The notes under the pieces were generated by a model. That model searched no databases. It was not told the DNA's origin and saw only the letters and a list, made by a program, of their open reading frames with translations. This document shows positions 42,191-50,815 of a DNA stretch of 64,000 nucleotides, piece after piece. Origin of the DNA: Thermaerobacter sp. FW80 (lineage in GTDB: Bacteria > Bacillota > Sulfobacillia > Thermaerobacterales > Thermaerobacteraceae). Numbering within the stretch: the first letter of the stretch is position 1; every line of letters starts with the position of its first letter. A program made the position numbers and the translations under genes. The DNA lies in assembly GCF_004634385.1 (NCBI RefSeq), contig NZ_CP037895.1:2207245-2271244 (forward strand), given 5' to 3'.

Positions 42191-43536
42191 GATCCGTTCC
42201 CCCTCGAAGCGGCCTCGCCCGACGGGTCCTGGTTGGGGGCGCCGGGGGCGGTGCCGCCGGCCGGGGTGCCGCGGCCGTCGCCCGCGGCGGGGCGACCGTC
42301 GGCGGGCGCGGCGTCCTCGACCTCCAGCGCCACCGCGTGGGCGACGGTAGGGAGGGTGTCCCCCTGCTTGTAGGTCGTGGTGCTGTGCAGGCAGCCGGTG
42401 CACACCAGCAGCACCCGGCGCAGGTCGCCCTGCTGCATGCGCCGGAGCAGGTACCCCGCGGTCACCATGCCGGAACAGGCGGTGCCGCTGCCTCCCGCGT
42501 AGACGCCCTGGGACGCGTCGTAGAGCATGATGCCGCAGTCGGCCAGCACGCCCTCGGCGTCGTACCCCTGTTCGCGCAGTAGTTCCACCAACAGCCGGTG
42601 GCCGTAACGGGCCAGGTCGCCGGTGACGATCAGGTCGTAGTCGCCGGGACGCCGGCCGGTGTCCGCCAGGTGCTGGCGGATGGTGTCGGCCGCGGCCGGT
42701 GCCATGGCCGATCCCATGTCGAAGGGGTCGGTCAGGCCCATGTCGATGACCCGGCCGAAGGTGGCGTGGGTGACGCTCACCCAGCGCCCGGGGCGGCCGC
42801 GGGCGGGCCGATCTGCCGCGGCGTCCGCGGCTGGTGGCCGGCCGGCCTGCCCGGCGGCCGGCCGACGGCTCGCACGGCCTGCCGTCGCCCGCCGCTCCGC
42901 CGGCCCGTCGCCGGGGCCAGGGCCCGGGGTGGCCGCCAGGACGGCCGCCGCCGCGCCCGTGGCCGTCCACTGCGCGGTGGCGGGCCGCTGGTTGCCGAGC
43001 TCCGTCGGGAAGCGATACTGCCGTTCGGCGGCGTCGTGGTGGCTCGACGTGGTGCACAGCACCCGCCCGGCGTAGCCGGCGTCGGCCAAGGCCGCGCCGA
43101 GGCCCAGGGCGGCGGCCCACGTGGCGCAGGCCGCGAAGAGGCCGAGGAAGGGGATGTCCAGCTCGGCCGCGGTGAAATTGGCGCACGTCAACTGGTTCAT
43201 CAGGTCGCCGGCCAGATGGAGGTCGATGTCCGCCGGTTCCAGCCCCGCCTTCTCCAGGGCCAGGACCGCCGCGTCCAGGCACATGCGCCGCTCCGCGTGC
43301 TCCCAGGACCGCTGGCCCAGCAGGCGGTCGGGATAGGTCCGATCCCAGTAGGCCCCCAGGGGGCCCTGGGCCTCCTTGGGGCCGGCCACCGCGGCGGCGG
43401 CCAGGATGCGGGGGCGGCTGGGAAAGACCAGGGTCTGCTGTCCGATGCGGCGGTCCTGGTGCCGGGGGGCCGCGGCGCCGGGGCGCGGGCCGCGCCCCTT
43501 CTCCAGCAGGTTGGCGACGGCGGTCAGCGATGCCAT
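42187..43536 (-). CDS. spoVAD: Stage V sporulation protein AD
   Basis: A 449-residue thiolase-fold protein that binds dipicolinic acid. QTLVFPSRPRILAAAAVAGPKEAQGPLG, DLMNQLTCANFTAAEL, DCGIMLYDASQGVYAGGSGTACS and TGCLHSTTTYKQGDTLPTVAHAV are family segments. A Gly/Ala/Arg-rich insertion of about 55 residues sits between AAAAVLAATPG and RWVSVTHATFGRVIDMG, and there is a disordered tail; together these explain the length (usual about 340). ATG 43536 is preceded by AAGGGGG. Confidence 0.95.
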   Translation of the reverse strand: MASLTAVANLLEKGRGPRPGAAAPRHQDRRIGQQTLVFPSRPRILAAAAVAGPKEAQGPLGAYWDRTYPDRLLGQRSWEHAERRMCLDAAVLALEKAGLEPADIDLHLAGDLMNQLTCANFTAAELDIPFLGLFAACATWAAALGLGAALADAGYAGRVLCTTSSHHDAAERQYRFPTELGNQRPATAQWTATGAAAAVLAATPGPGPGDGPAERRATAGRASRRPAAGQAGRPPAADAAADRPARGRPGRWVSVTHATFGRVIDMGLTDPFDMGSAMAPAAADTIRQHLADTGRRPGDYDLIVTGDLARYGHRLLVELLREQGYDAEGVLADCGIMLYDASQGVYAGGSGTACSGMVTAGYLLRRMQQGDLRRVLLVCTGCLHSTTTYKQGDTLPTVAHAVALEVEDAAPADGRPAAGDGRGTPAGGTAPGAPNQDPSGEAASRGNGS

Positions 43537-43744
43537 GGATCGGTCCCCCTTGCCTTCCGGACCCGGATCGCCGCGGGCGACCCGACCTCTCCGCCGCCCC
43601 GGGGCCCGCTTTCCCACCGCCCCGGGGCGATCCGGGCTCCCCACCGCCGCGGCCGCGCGGGCGACCCCGCGGCCGCGCCGGGCCGCGGGGTCGGCCGGGC
43701 CGGTGGCGCAGCGCCCGGGCGGTCCCGATTCGCCCCCGCGGCGC

Positions 43745-44221
43745 CTAGGGCGCCCCCAGGGTCGCCCGGGCGCCGCCCAGCCAGGTGGCCAGCCCGGCCA
43801 CCACCGTGGCCGCGGCGATCCCGTAGACGATCACCGGACCCGCGATCTGGAAGATGCGCGCGCCGAGGCCCAGCACCCATCCCTCCCGCTTGAACTCCAT
43901 CGCCGCCGAGCCGATGGAGTTGGCGAAGCCGGTGATGGGCAGGAAGGCGCCCATGCCGCCGATCCGGCCCAGGTCGTCGTAGACCCCCATGCCCGTGAGC
44001 AGGAGGCCGATCAGGATGAACACCGCCGCCGTCCAGGCGGTGGCCTCCGTGGCGGGCAGGCCGGCGTTCTTCAGCAGGTTGAGCACCACCTGGCCGGCGG
44101 TGCAGATGGTCCCGCCGACGAGGAAGGCCATCAGCGCATTGCGGGCGATGGGCTTGGGGGGCAGGATGCGGCGGACGGCCTGCTGGTATTCCTGGGTCTG
44201 CTGCTGGCTCGCCTTGGCCAT
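43745..44221 (-). CDS. spoVAC: Stage V sporulation protein AC
   Basis: A 158-residue membrane protein with four to five helices. KPIARNALMAFLVGGTICTAGQ, GVYDDLGRIGGMGAFLPITGFANSI and the second half match SpoVAC, a mechanosensitive-type component of the dipicolinate channel. ATG 44221 has GGGGAAG upstream. The gene begins 30 bp after the dodecin gene, so it is likely transcribed from the same sigma-F type promoter. Confidence 0.96.
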   Translation of the reverse strand: MAKASQQQTQEYQQAVRRILPPKPIARNALMAFLVGGTICTAGQVVLNLLKNAGLPATEATAWTAAVFILIGLLLTGMGVYDDLGRIGGMGAFLPITGFANSIGSAAMEFKREGWVLGLGARIFQIAGPVIVYGIAAATVVAGLATWLGGARATLGAP

Positions 44222-44251
44222 GGGTCTTCCCCGCGGAGCCGGCGCGGCGCG

Positions 44252-44473
44252 TCAGGCGCCGCGCCGGCTGTTGTCGACCTTGAAGGCCACCTTGACGTTG
44301 GCCTTCCACTCCACGACGCGGCCGTTGTCGACGTTGGCCGTCAGGTTGCACACCTCGACGCCGGAGACGTGGTCCAGCGTGCGGCACGCCTCCGCCACGG
44401 CGTTGTTGACCGCATCCGTCCAGTCCTTGGTGGACTCGCCGACCAGCTCGATGACCTTGACCACGTCCGCCAC
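44252..44473 (-). CDS. Dodecin-family flavin-binding protein
   Basis: A 73-residue protein equal to a dodecin: ADVVKVIELVGESTKDWTDAV and WKANVKVAFKV. Dodecins form hollow dodecamers that store or buffer riboflavin, FMN or coenzyme A. The usual Trp of the flavin stack is present (DW and VEW). GTG 44473 gives the standard N-terminus with GGAGGAGG upstream; ATG 44479 lies against that sequence and is unlikely. It sits between sigF and spoVAC, behind a sigma-F type promoter. Confidence 0.92.
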   Translation of the reverse strand: MADVVKVIELVGESTKDWTDAVNNAVAEACRTLDHVSGVEVCNLTANVDNGRVVEWKANVKVAFKVDNSRRGA

Positions 44474-44570
44474 GTCCATCCTCCTCCGTTGGCGCCCACG
44501 GGACCGCCACGGGGGACGAGCCCGCCGGGCGGCGCCGGGCCTGCGCCGTTGGGTCCGGGATTCCGCTGCT

Positions 44571-44599
44571 AGCCTTCCCGGGGGCTGCGGCCGCTATGC
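44571..44599 (-). promoter_or_regulatory. Candidate sigma-F promoter of the dodecin-spoVAC unit
   Basis: On the minus strand GCATA (44599-44595), a 15-bp spacer and GGGAAGGCT (44579-44571) match the sigma-F pattern GCATR-N15-GGNNANNMT. The -35 element overlaps the sigF stop codon. The expected start gives a leader of about 90 nt before the dodecin start. A sigma-G -10 box (CATnnTA) is absent. Confidence 0.6.
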
Positions 44600-45394
44600 C
44601 GGGGCGGGCCCGGCGTCGCGCCCGGGCGCCGCCCCGGCGCCCGGGCGCGACGCCGGGCACGATGGGACGGCCGCGGCCCCGACGTCCTCGCCGGCCGCCA
44701 GCAGCCGGCGCAGGTGCGCCAGGCCCGCCTTCTCCAGGCGCGAGACCTGGGGCTGGGAGATCCCCAGGGCGGCGGCCACCTCCGCCTGGGTCAAGTCGCG
44801 GAAGAAGCGCAGCGTCAGGACCGTGCGCAGGCGCGGCGGCAACTGGGCCAGGGCGGCGCGCACCGCCACCCGGTCGCCCCAGTCCGGCTCGGCGGGTGCC
44901 GCCAGCCGCTGGCCGCGGGCGGCGGCGTCGGGATCGGCGCCCAGGGGCTCGTCCAGGGACAGGGGGCCCTGCGCCGCCTCCAGGGCGAAGGCGACGTCGG
45001 CCACGTCGCAGCCCAGCCGCGCCGCCACCGCCGCGGCGGCGGGACGGTGGCCTAGCTCCTGTTCCATGGCCTCGGCCACGCGGCGGATCGCCGTCACCCG
45101 CGCCCGCATCGCGCGGGTCAGCCCGGCCGGGTCGCTGGCGCGCAGCCAGCGGCGGATCTCGCCGAGGATGGCCGGCACGGCATACGTGGAGAACTGGTAG
45201 CCGCGGTCCGGGTCGAAGCCGTCGATGGCCTGGAGCAGGCCGACGGTGCCCGCCTGGACCAGGTCGTCCAGGTCGTGGCCCAGGCCCGCGAACCGGCGCG
45301 CCACGTGTCGCACCAGGGGCATGTGCAGGGCGACCAGGCGCTCCCGGGCCTCGGCGTCGCCCTGGCGCGCCCGCGCCCACAGCTCCGCTTCCAC
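44594..45394 (-). CDS. sigF: Forespore RNA polymerase sigma-F factor
   Basis: A predicted 266-residue sigma-70 family factor. Region 2 is intact (GLGHDLDDLVQAGTVGLLQAID, GYQFSTYAVPAILGEIRRWLR). Region 3 and region 4 (PRLRTVLTLRFFRDLTQAEVA, QPQVSRLEKAGLAHLRRLL) follow. The last 30 residues are Gly/Pro/Ala-rich and extra. Directly after spoIIAA and spoIIAB, the order of the classic spoIIA operon, it is SigF rather than SigG. SpoIIAB holds it inactive until the forespore forms. Confidence 0.97.
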   Translation of the reverse strand: MEAELWARARQGDAEARERLVALHMPLVRHVARRFAGLGHDLDDLVQAGTVGLLQAIDGFDPDRGYQFSTYAVPAILGEIRRWLRASDPAGLTRAMRARVTAIRRVAEAMEQELGHRPAAAAVAARLGCDVADVAFALEAAQGPLSLDEPLGADPDAAARGQRLAAPAEPDWGDRVAVRAALAQLPPRLRTVLTLRFFRDLTQAEVAAALGISQPQVSRLEKAGLAHLRRLLAAGEDVGAAAVPSCPASRPGAGAAPGRDAGPAPA

Positions 45395-45407
45395 CGCCCG
45401 CGCCCCC

Positions 45408-45986
45408 TCAGCGGGCGGCGCCGGCGTCGGCCGACCCGGAGCCGTCGCCGCGGCCGGCGGCAGCCTCCAGCTGGGACGAGGGCGGCGCCCCGCCGTCGGG
45501 GGCGCCGGCCGGCGGGTCCCCGGCCGCCGGTTCGTCCGGGGAGGGGGCCTGCTCCTTGGGGCGAGGCCGCTTGTAGAGGCGCACCGTGGTGCCGGCGCCC
45601 GGCGCGGACTCCACGTCGACCTGGTCCATGAAGGCCTCCATGAAGGCGAAGCCCATGCCCATGCGCTCGGGGTCGGTGGAGAAGGCGGGCTGACGCGCCT
45701 GCTCGATGTCCGCGATGCCGCGGCCGCTGTCGGCGACCTCGACCCACAGGCGCCGCCCGTCGTGACCGGCGCGGATGGTGACGACGCCCCGGCCGTGGCC
45801 GTAGCCGTGGACCACGGCGTTGGTCACCGCCTCCGACACCGCCACCTTGATCTCCTCGAGCTCGCTCAGGGTGAAGGGCAGCTGGGCGGCGAAGGCGGCC
45901 ACGGCCACCCGCGCCACGCCGACGTTCTCCGGCCGGCTGGGCAGGCGCAGCTCGAGCCAGCGGGGTTCGGCGGCGCGGTCACCCAT
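45408..45986 (-). CDS. spoIIAB: Anti-sigma-F factor and serine kinase
   Basis: A predicted 192-residue GHKL kinase. Motifs are EEIKVAVSEAVTNAVVHGYG (N box), VADSGRGI (G1) and DPERMGMGFAFMEAFMD. It binds sigma-F in the presence of ATP and phosphorylates SpoIIAA. It ends 14 bp before sigF. ATG 45986 has GAGGAGGGG upstream. The last 45 residues are an acidic, Ala/Gly/Pro-rich tail not seen in the 146-residue Bacillus protein, and they contain one GCCGGTTCGTCC copy. Confidence 0.96.
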   Translation of the reverse strand: MGDRAAEPRWLELRLPSRPENVGVARVAVAAFAAQLPFTLSELEEIKVAVSEAVTNAVVHGYGHGRGVVTIRAGHDGRRLWVEVADSGRGIADIEQARQPAFSTDPERMGMGFAFMEAFMDQVDVESAPGAGTTVRLYKRPRPKEQAPSPDEPAAGDPPAGAPDGGAPPSSQLEAAAGRGDGSGSADAGAAR

Positions 45987-46087
45987 GGGGCCCGTCCCCT
46001 CCTCGGCGGGACGCGGCGGTCCGGCCGGCCGGTTCGATGGGGATGGGTGGGGGACCGCCGTCAGGGGACGACCGGGCTCGGCGCGGC

Positions 46088-46441
46088 TCATCGGCGCCCC
46101 ACCTCCCCCGGCGCGCCCAGGGCGGCGGCCTCGTCCTCGTAGAGGGGGATCCACTGCGGGATGCCGGCCAGCTGCAGCACCGCCCGCACATGCGGCGGCG
46201 CTCCCGCCACGCTGACCCGGGCGCCGTCCTCCCGGGCGCGACGGTAGCGCCCCAGCAGGGCTCCCAGGCCCGAGCTGTCGATGAAGCGGACCTCCTGGAG
46301 GTTGACCACCAGATGGTCGTAGGCGCGCCGACGGAGGGCGCGCTCGATCTCCTGCCGGAAGACCTCGGCGCCATGCTCGTCCAGGTCCCCGGCCAGGCGG
46401 GCGATCAGGGTGCGTCCCGTCCACCGGAGTGCGACGTGCAA
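46088..46441 (-). CDS. spoIIAA: Anti-anti-sigma factor
   Basis: A 117-residue STAS domain. FIDSSGLGALLG carries the Ser that SpoIIAB phosphorylates and SpoIIE dephosphorylates. Unphosphorylated SpoIIAA displaces sigma-F from SpoIIAB. TTG 46441 is preferred over TTG 46447 because AGGAGG lies 8 nt from the former and only 2 nt from the latter. It is followed by spoIIAB after about 100 bp and preceded by dacF. Confidence 0.96.
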   Translation of the reverse strand: MHVALRWTGRTLIARLAGDLDEHGAEVFRQEIERALRRRAYDHLVVNLQEVRFIDSSGLGALLGRYRRAREDGARVSVAGAPPHVRAVLQLAGIPQWIPLYEDEAAALGAPGEVGRR

Positions 46442-46545
46442 CGGCAACGCCTCCTATCGCCCTCTCTCCCCGTCTCCCCCCACAAGGGTTCGCCGCCGGG
46501 CCGGCGGTCCCTGCCGCACCCGGCGGCGCGTTCCCCATGCGTCCA

Positions 46546-47838
46546 TCAGCGCATCGGCCAGGTCCACCCGAACAGCCGTGCCCAGAGCGCGGGCGGGCCC
46601 GCCCGTCCCACCGCCTGCGCCGCCACCACGGGCGCCGTGGCGAGGGTCCGGTCGCCGGCCCGGGCGACGACGCGCCCCACCGGCTGCCCCTCCGCCACCG
46701 GCGCCGGCACGGGCTCGGCCACCTCCACCGTCCAGCGCACCCGGCCGGCCTCGCCCCGCGGCACCGTGACGCCGAAGACCTCCCGGACGGTCACCGGGAC
46801 CCCCAGGCGCCGGCCCTCGGCCACCCGCACCGTCCGCAGCGCCTGGCCCGGTTGGGCGATGGGCACGGAGTCGAAGGAGGCGAACGCCCAGTCCAGCAGC
46901 CGGCTGGCCTCCCGCCAGCGGGTGTCGCTCTCGGGCGCGCCGAGCACGACGACGATGAACCGGTCGTCGCCCTTGCGCGCGGTGACCACGACGGACGGAC
47001 CCGACTCCTCGGTCAGCCCGGTCTTCAGGCCGTCGACGCCGTCGTACCAGGCCACCAGCTTGTTGGTGTTGGTGAGCCAGAACTCGCGATCGGTCCCCTT
47101 GCGCAACCAGTCCTCCCAGATCGAGGTGTAGCGCAGGATCTCGGGGTGGTGGTTCACCAGGTACCGGCTGAGGACGGCGATGTCGCGGGCGCTCATGCGG
47201 TTGCCGGGCCGGTCGGTCAAGCCGTGGGGGTCGACGAAGCGGCTCTGGGTGAGCCCGAGCTCGCGCGCCCGCTGGTTCATCCGCTGGACGAACCGGCCCA
47301 CGTCGCCGCTGATGTACTCCGCCAGGGCGACACAGGCGTCGTTGGCCGAGGCCACCGCCACGGCCTTGATCAGGTCCTCCACGGTGATCCGCTCGCCCGC
47401 CTCGAGGAAGGCGGTGCTGCCCGGCGTCCCCTCCGCCCGCGGGCTGACGGTCACCTGGTCCTGGAGGCGGATCTGCCCCGCCTGGATCGCCTCCAGGGTC
47501 AGGAGCAGGGTCATCAGCTTGCTGATGCTGGCCGGGTGGCGCGGCTGGTCGGCGTTCTTCGCCCAGAGCACCTGGCCGCTGGCGGCGTCCATCACCAGCA
47601 GCGCCGCCGAGCGGGTGGGGAAGCCTGGACTGCCGCCCGGCCTCTCGGTGTCGGGATGCGGTCCCTCGCCAGGGTCCGGCGCCGTCGCTGCCGCCACCGG
47701 TGGGACCGGCGCGCCGACCAGGGCCATCGCCAGCAGGAGGGTCGCGGCCATGCGGGCGGCGGCTCGCCAGCCCCGATCCCCCCGCCCGTCGCCGTACGGG
47801 CCCCGGGGCGGCGCAGGCCGCGGGCGCAGCACGGGCAC
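46546..47838 (-). CDS. dacF: D-alanyl-D-alanine carboxypeptidase, sporulation type
   Basis: A predicted 430-residue serine peptidase (PBP5-like). A signal segment (AATLLLAMALVGAPVPPVAA) precedes the active-site SISK (Ser104-Lys107). The SxN (SAND) and KTG (DGLKTG) motifs and a C-terminal beta domain follow. It trims peptidoglycan stem peptides in the spore cortex or cell wall. Position before spoIIAA matches Bacillus, where dacF is transcribed from a sigma-F promoter; such a promoter is visible about 45 bp upstream. GTG 47838 has GAGGGGGG upstream. Confidence 0.95.
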   Translation of the reverse strand: MPVLRPRPAPPRGPYGDGRGDRGWRAAARMAATLLLAMALVGAPVPPVAAATAPDPGEGPHPDTERPGGSPGFPTRSAALLVMDAASGQVLWAKNADQPRHPASISKLMTLLLTLEAIQAGQIRLQDQVTVSPRAEGTPGSTAFLEAGERITVEDLIKAVAVASANDACVALAEYISGDVGRFVQRMNQRARELGLTQSRFVDPHGLTDRPGNRMSARDIAVLSRYLVNHHPEILRYTSIWEDWLRKGTDREFWLTNTNKLVAWYDGVDGLKTGLTEESGPSVVVTARKGDDRFIVVVLGAPESDTRWREASRLLDWAFASFDSVPIAQPGQALRTVRVAEGRRLGVPVTVREVFGVTVPRGEAGRVRWTVEVAEPVPAPVAEGQPVGRVVARAGDRTLATAPVVAAQAVGRAGPPALWARLFGWTWPMR

Positions 47839-47881
47839 CCCTCATCCCCCCTCGCGGTGGTTCGCGGTTCTGACGGGAGGT

Positions 47882-47909
47882 AGGTTTTCCCGGGGGAAGG
47901 TCCCTATGC
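47882..47909 (-). promoter_or_regulatory. Candidate sigma-F promoter of dacF
   Basis: On the minus strand GCATA (47909-47905), a 14-bp spacer and GGAAAACCT (47890-47882) fit the sigma-F consensus GCATR and GGNNANNMT. The expected leader is about 40 nt. Confidence 0.6.
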
Positions 47910-48015
47910 GCCGGCCACCGCGCCCGACGGTGGCGGGCGCCGCAGCCCGAGCGCGCGGAGGACGCGGGGCGGGCGCGGGCGGCCCGGCGGCTCCGGCTGC
48001 CCCTGGGGGCGGGGG

Positions 48016-49512
48016 TCAGGGGGCGGCGGGCGCCGGATCGCCCCGGGTCGCGTCGGTCAGGCGGTCCACCGCCCGGGCGGCGGCCCGGACCAGCTCCCGA
48101 TCGTCGCCGGGCAGGAGGGTGCGGGGGTCGAGCCAGAGCACGTCGTCATGGATCCGGCCGATGACCGGCGGCTCCCCCTGGCGCAGCGCCGCGGCCAGGT
48201 CCGCCACGGCCACCCCCGGGACTGTCAGGCCGACCAGGGTGGTGGGCCATGGGACCTCCGGCAGGCTGCCGCCGCCGGCCTGGGAGTCGCCCGGCGCCAC
48301 CGTCACCCGCGCTCGCGGGCCCAGGGCTCGGCGCAGGCGGGCCGCCAGGCGCCGGGCGATGCGGGCCAGTTCGTCCGGCGATCGGGACAGCATGGCCAGC
48401 ACCGGGACGCGCCGGTACGCCTCCGCCGGGTCCAGGTAGAGCCGCAGGGTGGCCTCGAGGGCGGCCAGCACCAGCTTGTCGCAGCGCAGGGCGCGCATGA
48501 GGGGATGGCGGCGGAGGCGGGCCACCAGCTCCCCCCGGCCGACGATGATGCCGGCCTGCGGCCCGCCCAGCAGCTTGTCCCCGCTGAAGGTGACCAGATC
48601 GGCGCCGGCCGCCAGACTGGCCTGGACCGACGGCTCGCCGGCCAGGGGACGCCCGGGGCCGGCGGGCGGCGGGAACAACAGGCCGCTGCCGACGTCGTCC
48701 ACCACGGGGAGGCCATGGCGCCGGCCCAGGGCCACCAGGTCCTCCAGGGGGACGCTGGCGGTGAAGCCGACGATGCGGTAGTTGCTGGTGTGGACCCGCA
48801 GCAGCAGGGCGGTCTCGGGCCCGATGGCCGCCTCGTAGTCGGCCAGCCGGGTCTTGTTGGTCGTGCCCACCTCCACCAGGCGGGCGCCGCTGGCCGCCAG
48901 GATCTCGGGGATGCGGAAGGATCCGCCGATCTCCACCAGCTGGCCGCGGGAGACCACCACCTCGCGCCCCGCCGCGAGGACGGCCAGGACCAGGTACACC
49001 GCGGCGGCGTTGTTGTTGACCACCAGGGCGTCCTCCGCCCCGGTGACGCGCCGCAGCAGGCTGCGGACGTGGTCGAGGCGCGAGCCGCGTCCGCCGGTGG
49101 CCAGGTCGTACTCCAGGGTGGAGTAGGCCCCCGCCACCTCCGCGACCGACGCCACCGCCTCCGCCGGCAGGGGAGCCCGGCCCAGGTTGGTGTGGAGGAC
49201 GACGCCGGTGGCGTTGATCACGCGCCGCAGCGAGGGTCGGGCCACGGCGGCGACGCGGGCCGCCGTGGCGGCCGCCAGCTGGTCGAGGGCACGCGGGGGC
49301 GCGCCCTCCAGGCGGCGCCGGCGCTCCTCGTCCAGGACCCGGCGGGCGGCCTCGGCGGCCCACGCCGCCCCCGCCCCGCGGGCGGCCTCCTGGACGGCCG
49401 GATGGGCCAGCAGGCGGTGGACCGCCGGCAGGGTGCGCAGGGTCGAGGCCGCCGCCGGCCGGCGGTCCGCCTCGGTGGCGCTCGCCGTCTCGCGGTCGTG
49501 CGGGCTCGGCAC
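48016..49512 (-). CDS. selA: L-seryl-tRNA(Sec) selenium transferase
   Basis: A 498-residue PLP enzyme that converts seryl-tRNA(Sec) to selenocysteyl-tRNA(Sec). NATGVVLHTNLGRAPL, NNNAAAVYLVL and the PLP-lysine loop TFSGDKLLGGPQAGI (Lys313) are diagnostic. GTG 49512 follows GGAGGAGG. xerD ends 2 bp before its start, so they may be co-transcribed. No selB, selD or tRNA-Sec lies in this window, so the genome is expected to hold them elsewhere. Confidence 0.97.
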   Translation of the reverse strand: MPSPHDRETASATEADRRPAAASTLRTLPAVHRLLAHPAVQEAARGAGAAWAAEAARRVLDEERRRRLEGAPPRALDQLAAATAARVAAVARPSLRRVINATGVVLHTNLGRAPLPAEAVASVAEVAGAYSTLEYDLATGGRGSRLDHVRSLLRRVTGAEDALVVNNNAAAVYLVLAVLAAGREVVVSRGQLVEIGGSFRIPEILAASGARLVEVGTTNKTRLADYEAAIGPETALLLRVHTSNYRIVGFTASVPLEDLVALGRRHGLPVVDDVGSGLLFPPPAGPGRPLAGEPSVQASLAAGADLVTFSGDKLLGGPQAGIIVGRGELVARLRRHPLMRALRCDKLVLAALEATLRLYLDPAEAYRRVPVLAMLSRSPDELARIARRLAARLRRALGPRARVTVAPGDSQAGGGSLPEVPWPTTLVGLTVPGVAVADLAAALRQGEPPVIGRIHDDVLWLDPRTLLPGDDRELVRAAARAVDRLTDATRGDPAPAAP

Positions 49513-49513
49513 G

Positions 49514-50521
49514 TCAGCCTCCTCCCTCCGGGCCGGCCCCGGGCCCCGCGGCCGCCGTTCCGGCCGCGGGCGGGGTCGCCGGCGGCCCCGCCAGCCGCGG
49601 GTGGGCCCTGAGGTAGGCCTCCAGCAGGTGGTGGCGGGTCAGATGGGTGTAGATCTGCGTGGTGGTGATGCTGGCGTGGCCGAGCAGTTCCTGTACCGCC
49701 CGCAGGTCGGCGCCGCCCGCCAGGAGGTGGGTGGCGAAGGAGTGGCGCAGGGTGTGGGGGCTCACGGCCCGGCTCACGCCCGCCTGGCGCGCGGCTCGCC
49801 GCAAGAGCCGCCACACCCACTGGCGGCTCAGGCGCCCGCCGCGGTGGTTGAGGAAGAGGGCCCGCTGGTCGGGGCGGCGGCAGAGCCGGGGGCGGCCGCG
49901 TTCCAGGTAGACGCGGACGGCCTCCACCGCCGGCGCGGCCACGGGGACCACGCGCTCCTTGCCGCCCTTGCCGCGGCAGCGCACGAGGCCGTGGTCGAGG
50001 AGCAGGTCGTCCAGGTCGAGCCCCACCAGCTCCGACACCCGCAAGCCCGCGGCGTAGAGGAGCTCCAGCACCGCGCGGTCGCGCAGCCCGGCGGGCGAGG
50101 CCGGTCGCGGCAGCTCCAGCAGGCGCTCGACCTCCTCCACCGACATCACCCGCGGCAGCGGGCGGCCCGCCCGCGGCGAGGTCATGCCCTCGACGGGGTC
50201 GCGGGCGATCCGCCCCTCCCGGACCAGGTAGGCGAAGAACCCGCGCAACGCGGCCAGCCGCCGGGCCACGGTGGCCCGCGCCCGCCCGGCCTGGTGCAGG
50301 CGCTGCAGGTAGGCCATCACCAGGCTGCGGGTCACGGCCCCCGGGTCCGCCCCGTGCCCGACCGCGAAGGCGGCGAAGTCGCCCAGGTCGCGGCGGTACG
50401 CCTCCAGGGTATGGGCCGCCAGGCCGCGTTCGACCCGCAGGATCTCCAAGTACTCCGCCATGGCCGCCGCCCACACGGCGGCGGGCGGCTCGGCCGCGGC
50501 AGCCTCGCCTCGTCCCGCCAT
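49514..50521 (-). CDS. xerD: Tyrosine recombinase XerD
   Basis: A 335-residue recombinase that resolves chromosome dimers at dif together with XerC. The catalytic set is present: Arg in YAAGLRVSELVGLD, Lys in GKGGKERVVP, His-x-x-Arg in HTLRHSFATHLL, a second His in LGHASITTTQIYTH and the nucleophile Tyr in QIYTH. ATG 50521 follows GGGAGGG. Position between selA and ald and the high match to XerD support the name over XerC. Confidence 0.93.
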   Translation of the reverse strand: MAGRGEAAAAEPPAAVWAAAMAEYLEILRVERGLAAHTLEAYRRDLGDFAAFAVGHGADPGAVTRSLVMAYLQRLHQAGRARATVARRLAALRGFFAYLVREGRIARDPVEGMTSPRAGRPLPRVMSVEEVERLLELPRPASPAGLRDRAVLELLYAAGLRVSELVGLDLDDLLLDHGLVRCRGKGGKERVVPVAAPAVEAVRVYLERGRPRLCRRPDQRALFLNHRGGRLSRQWVWRLLRRAARQAGVSRAVSPHTLRHSFATHLLAGGADLRAVQELLGHASITTTQIYTHLTRHHLLEAYLRAHPRLAGPPATPPAAGTAAAGPGAGPEGGG

Positions 50522-50815
50522 GGGACGCCCTCCCCCCGCCTGCTGCGATGGCATGGGCCACCGGGGTCGGGGGCCGTCCGATCGCCCCGGCATCGCCCGA
50601 CGCGGGGGATCGGCCGGCGCACCCGTCGATCCCCGGGGCGCCTGGGCACCGGACGCCCGGGGCGACGCGCCTGGCGCATCCCCATGGCCGGGGCGGCGAG
50701 AGATCGCCCGCATCGACCGCTTCGGCCCGGGCCCGGGCGGCGCGGCCGCCGCCCGGGCCCCCTGTCCGCCGCGGCCCGGGGCTCCCGCCCCCCGGGGCCC
50801 CCGGAGCCCGGTTCC

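Noticed and set aside
41837-44221. Possible missing spoVAA, spoVAB and spoVAEa through a local deletion
   Set aside because: No remnant sequence is seen, and many spore formers carry only the C-D-E set, so the short operon is taken as natural.
46442-46545. A sigma-H promoter before spoIIAA
   Set aside because: GCAGGGACC and GGCGAACCC on the minus strand at a spacing of about 11 resemble the sigma-H boxes only weakly, and dacF read-through may suffice.
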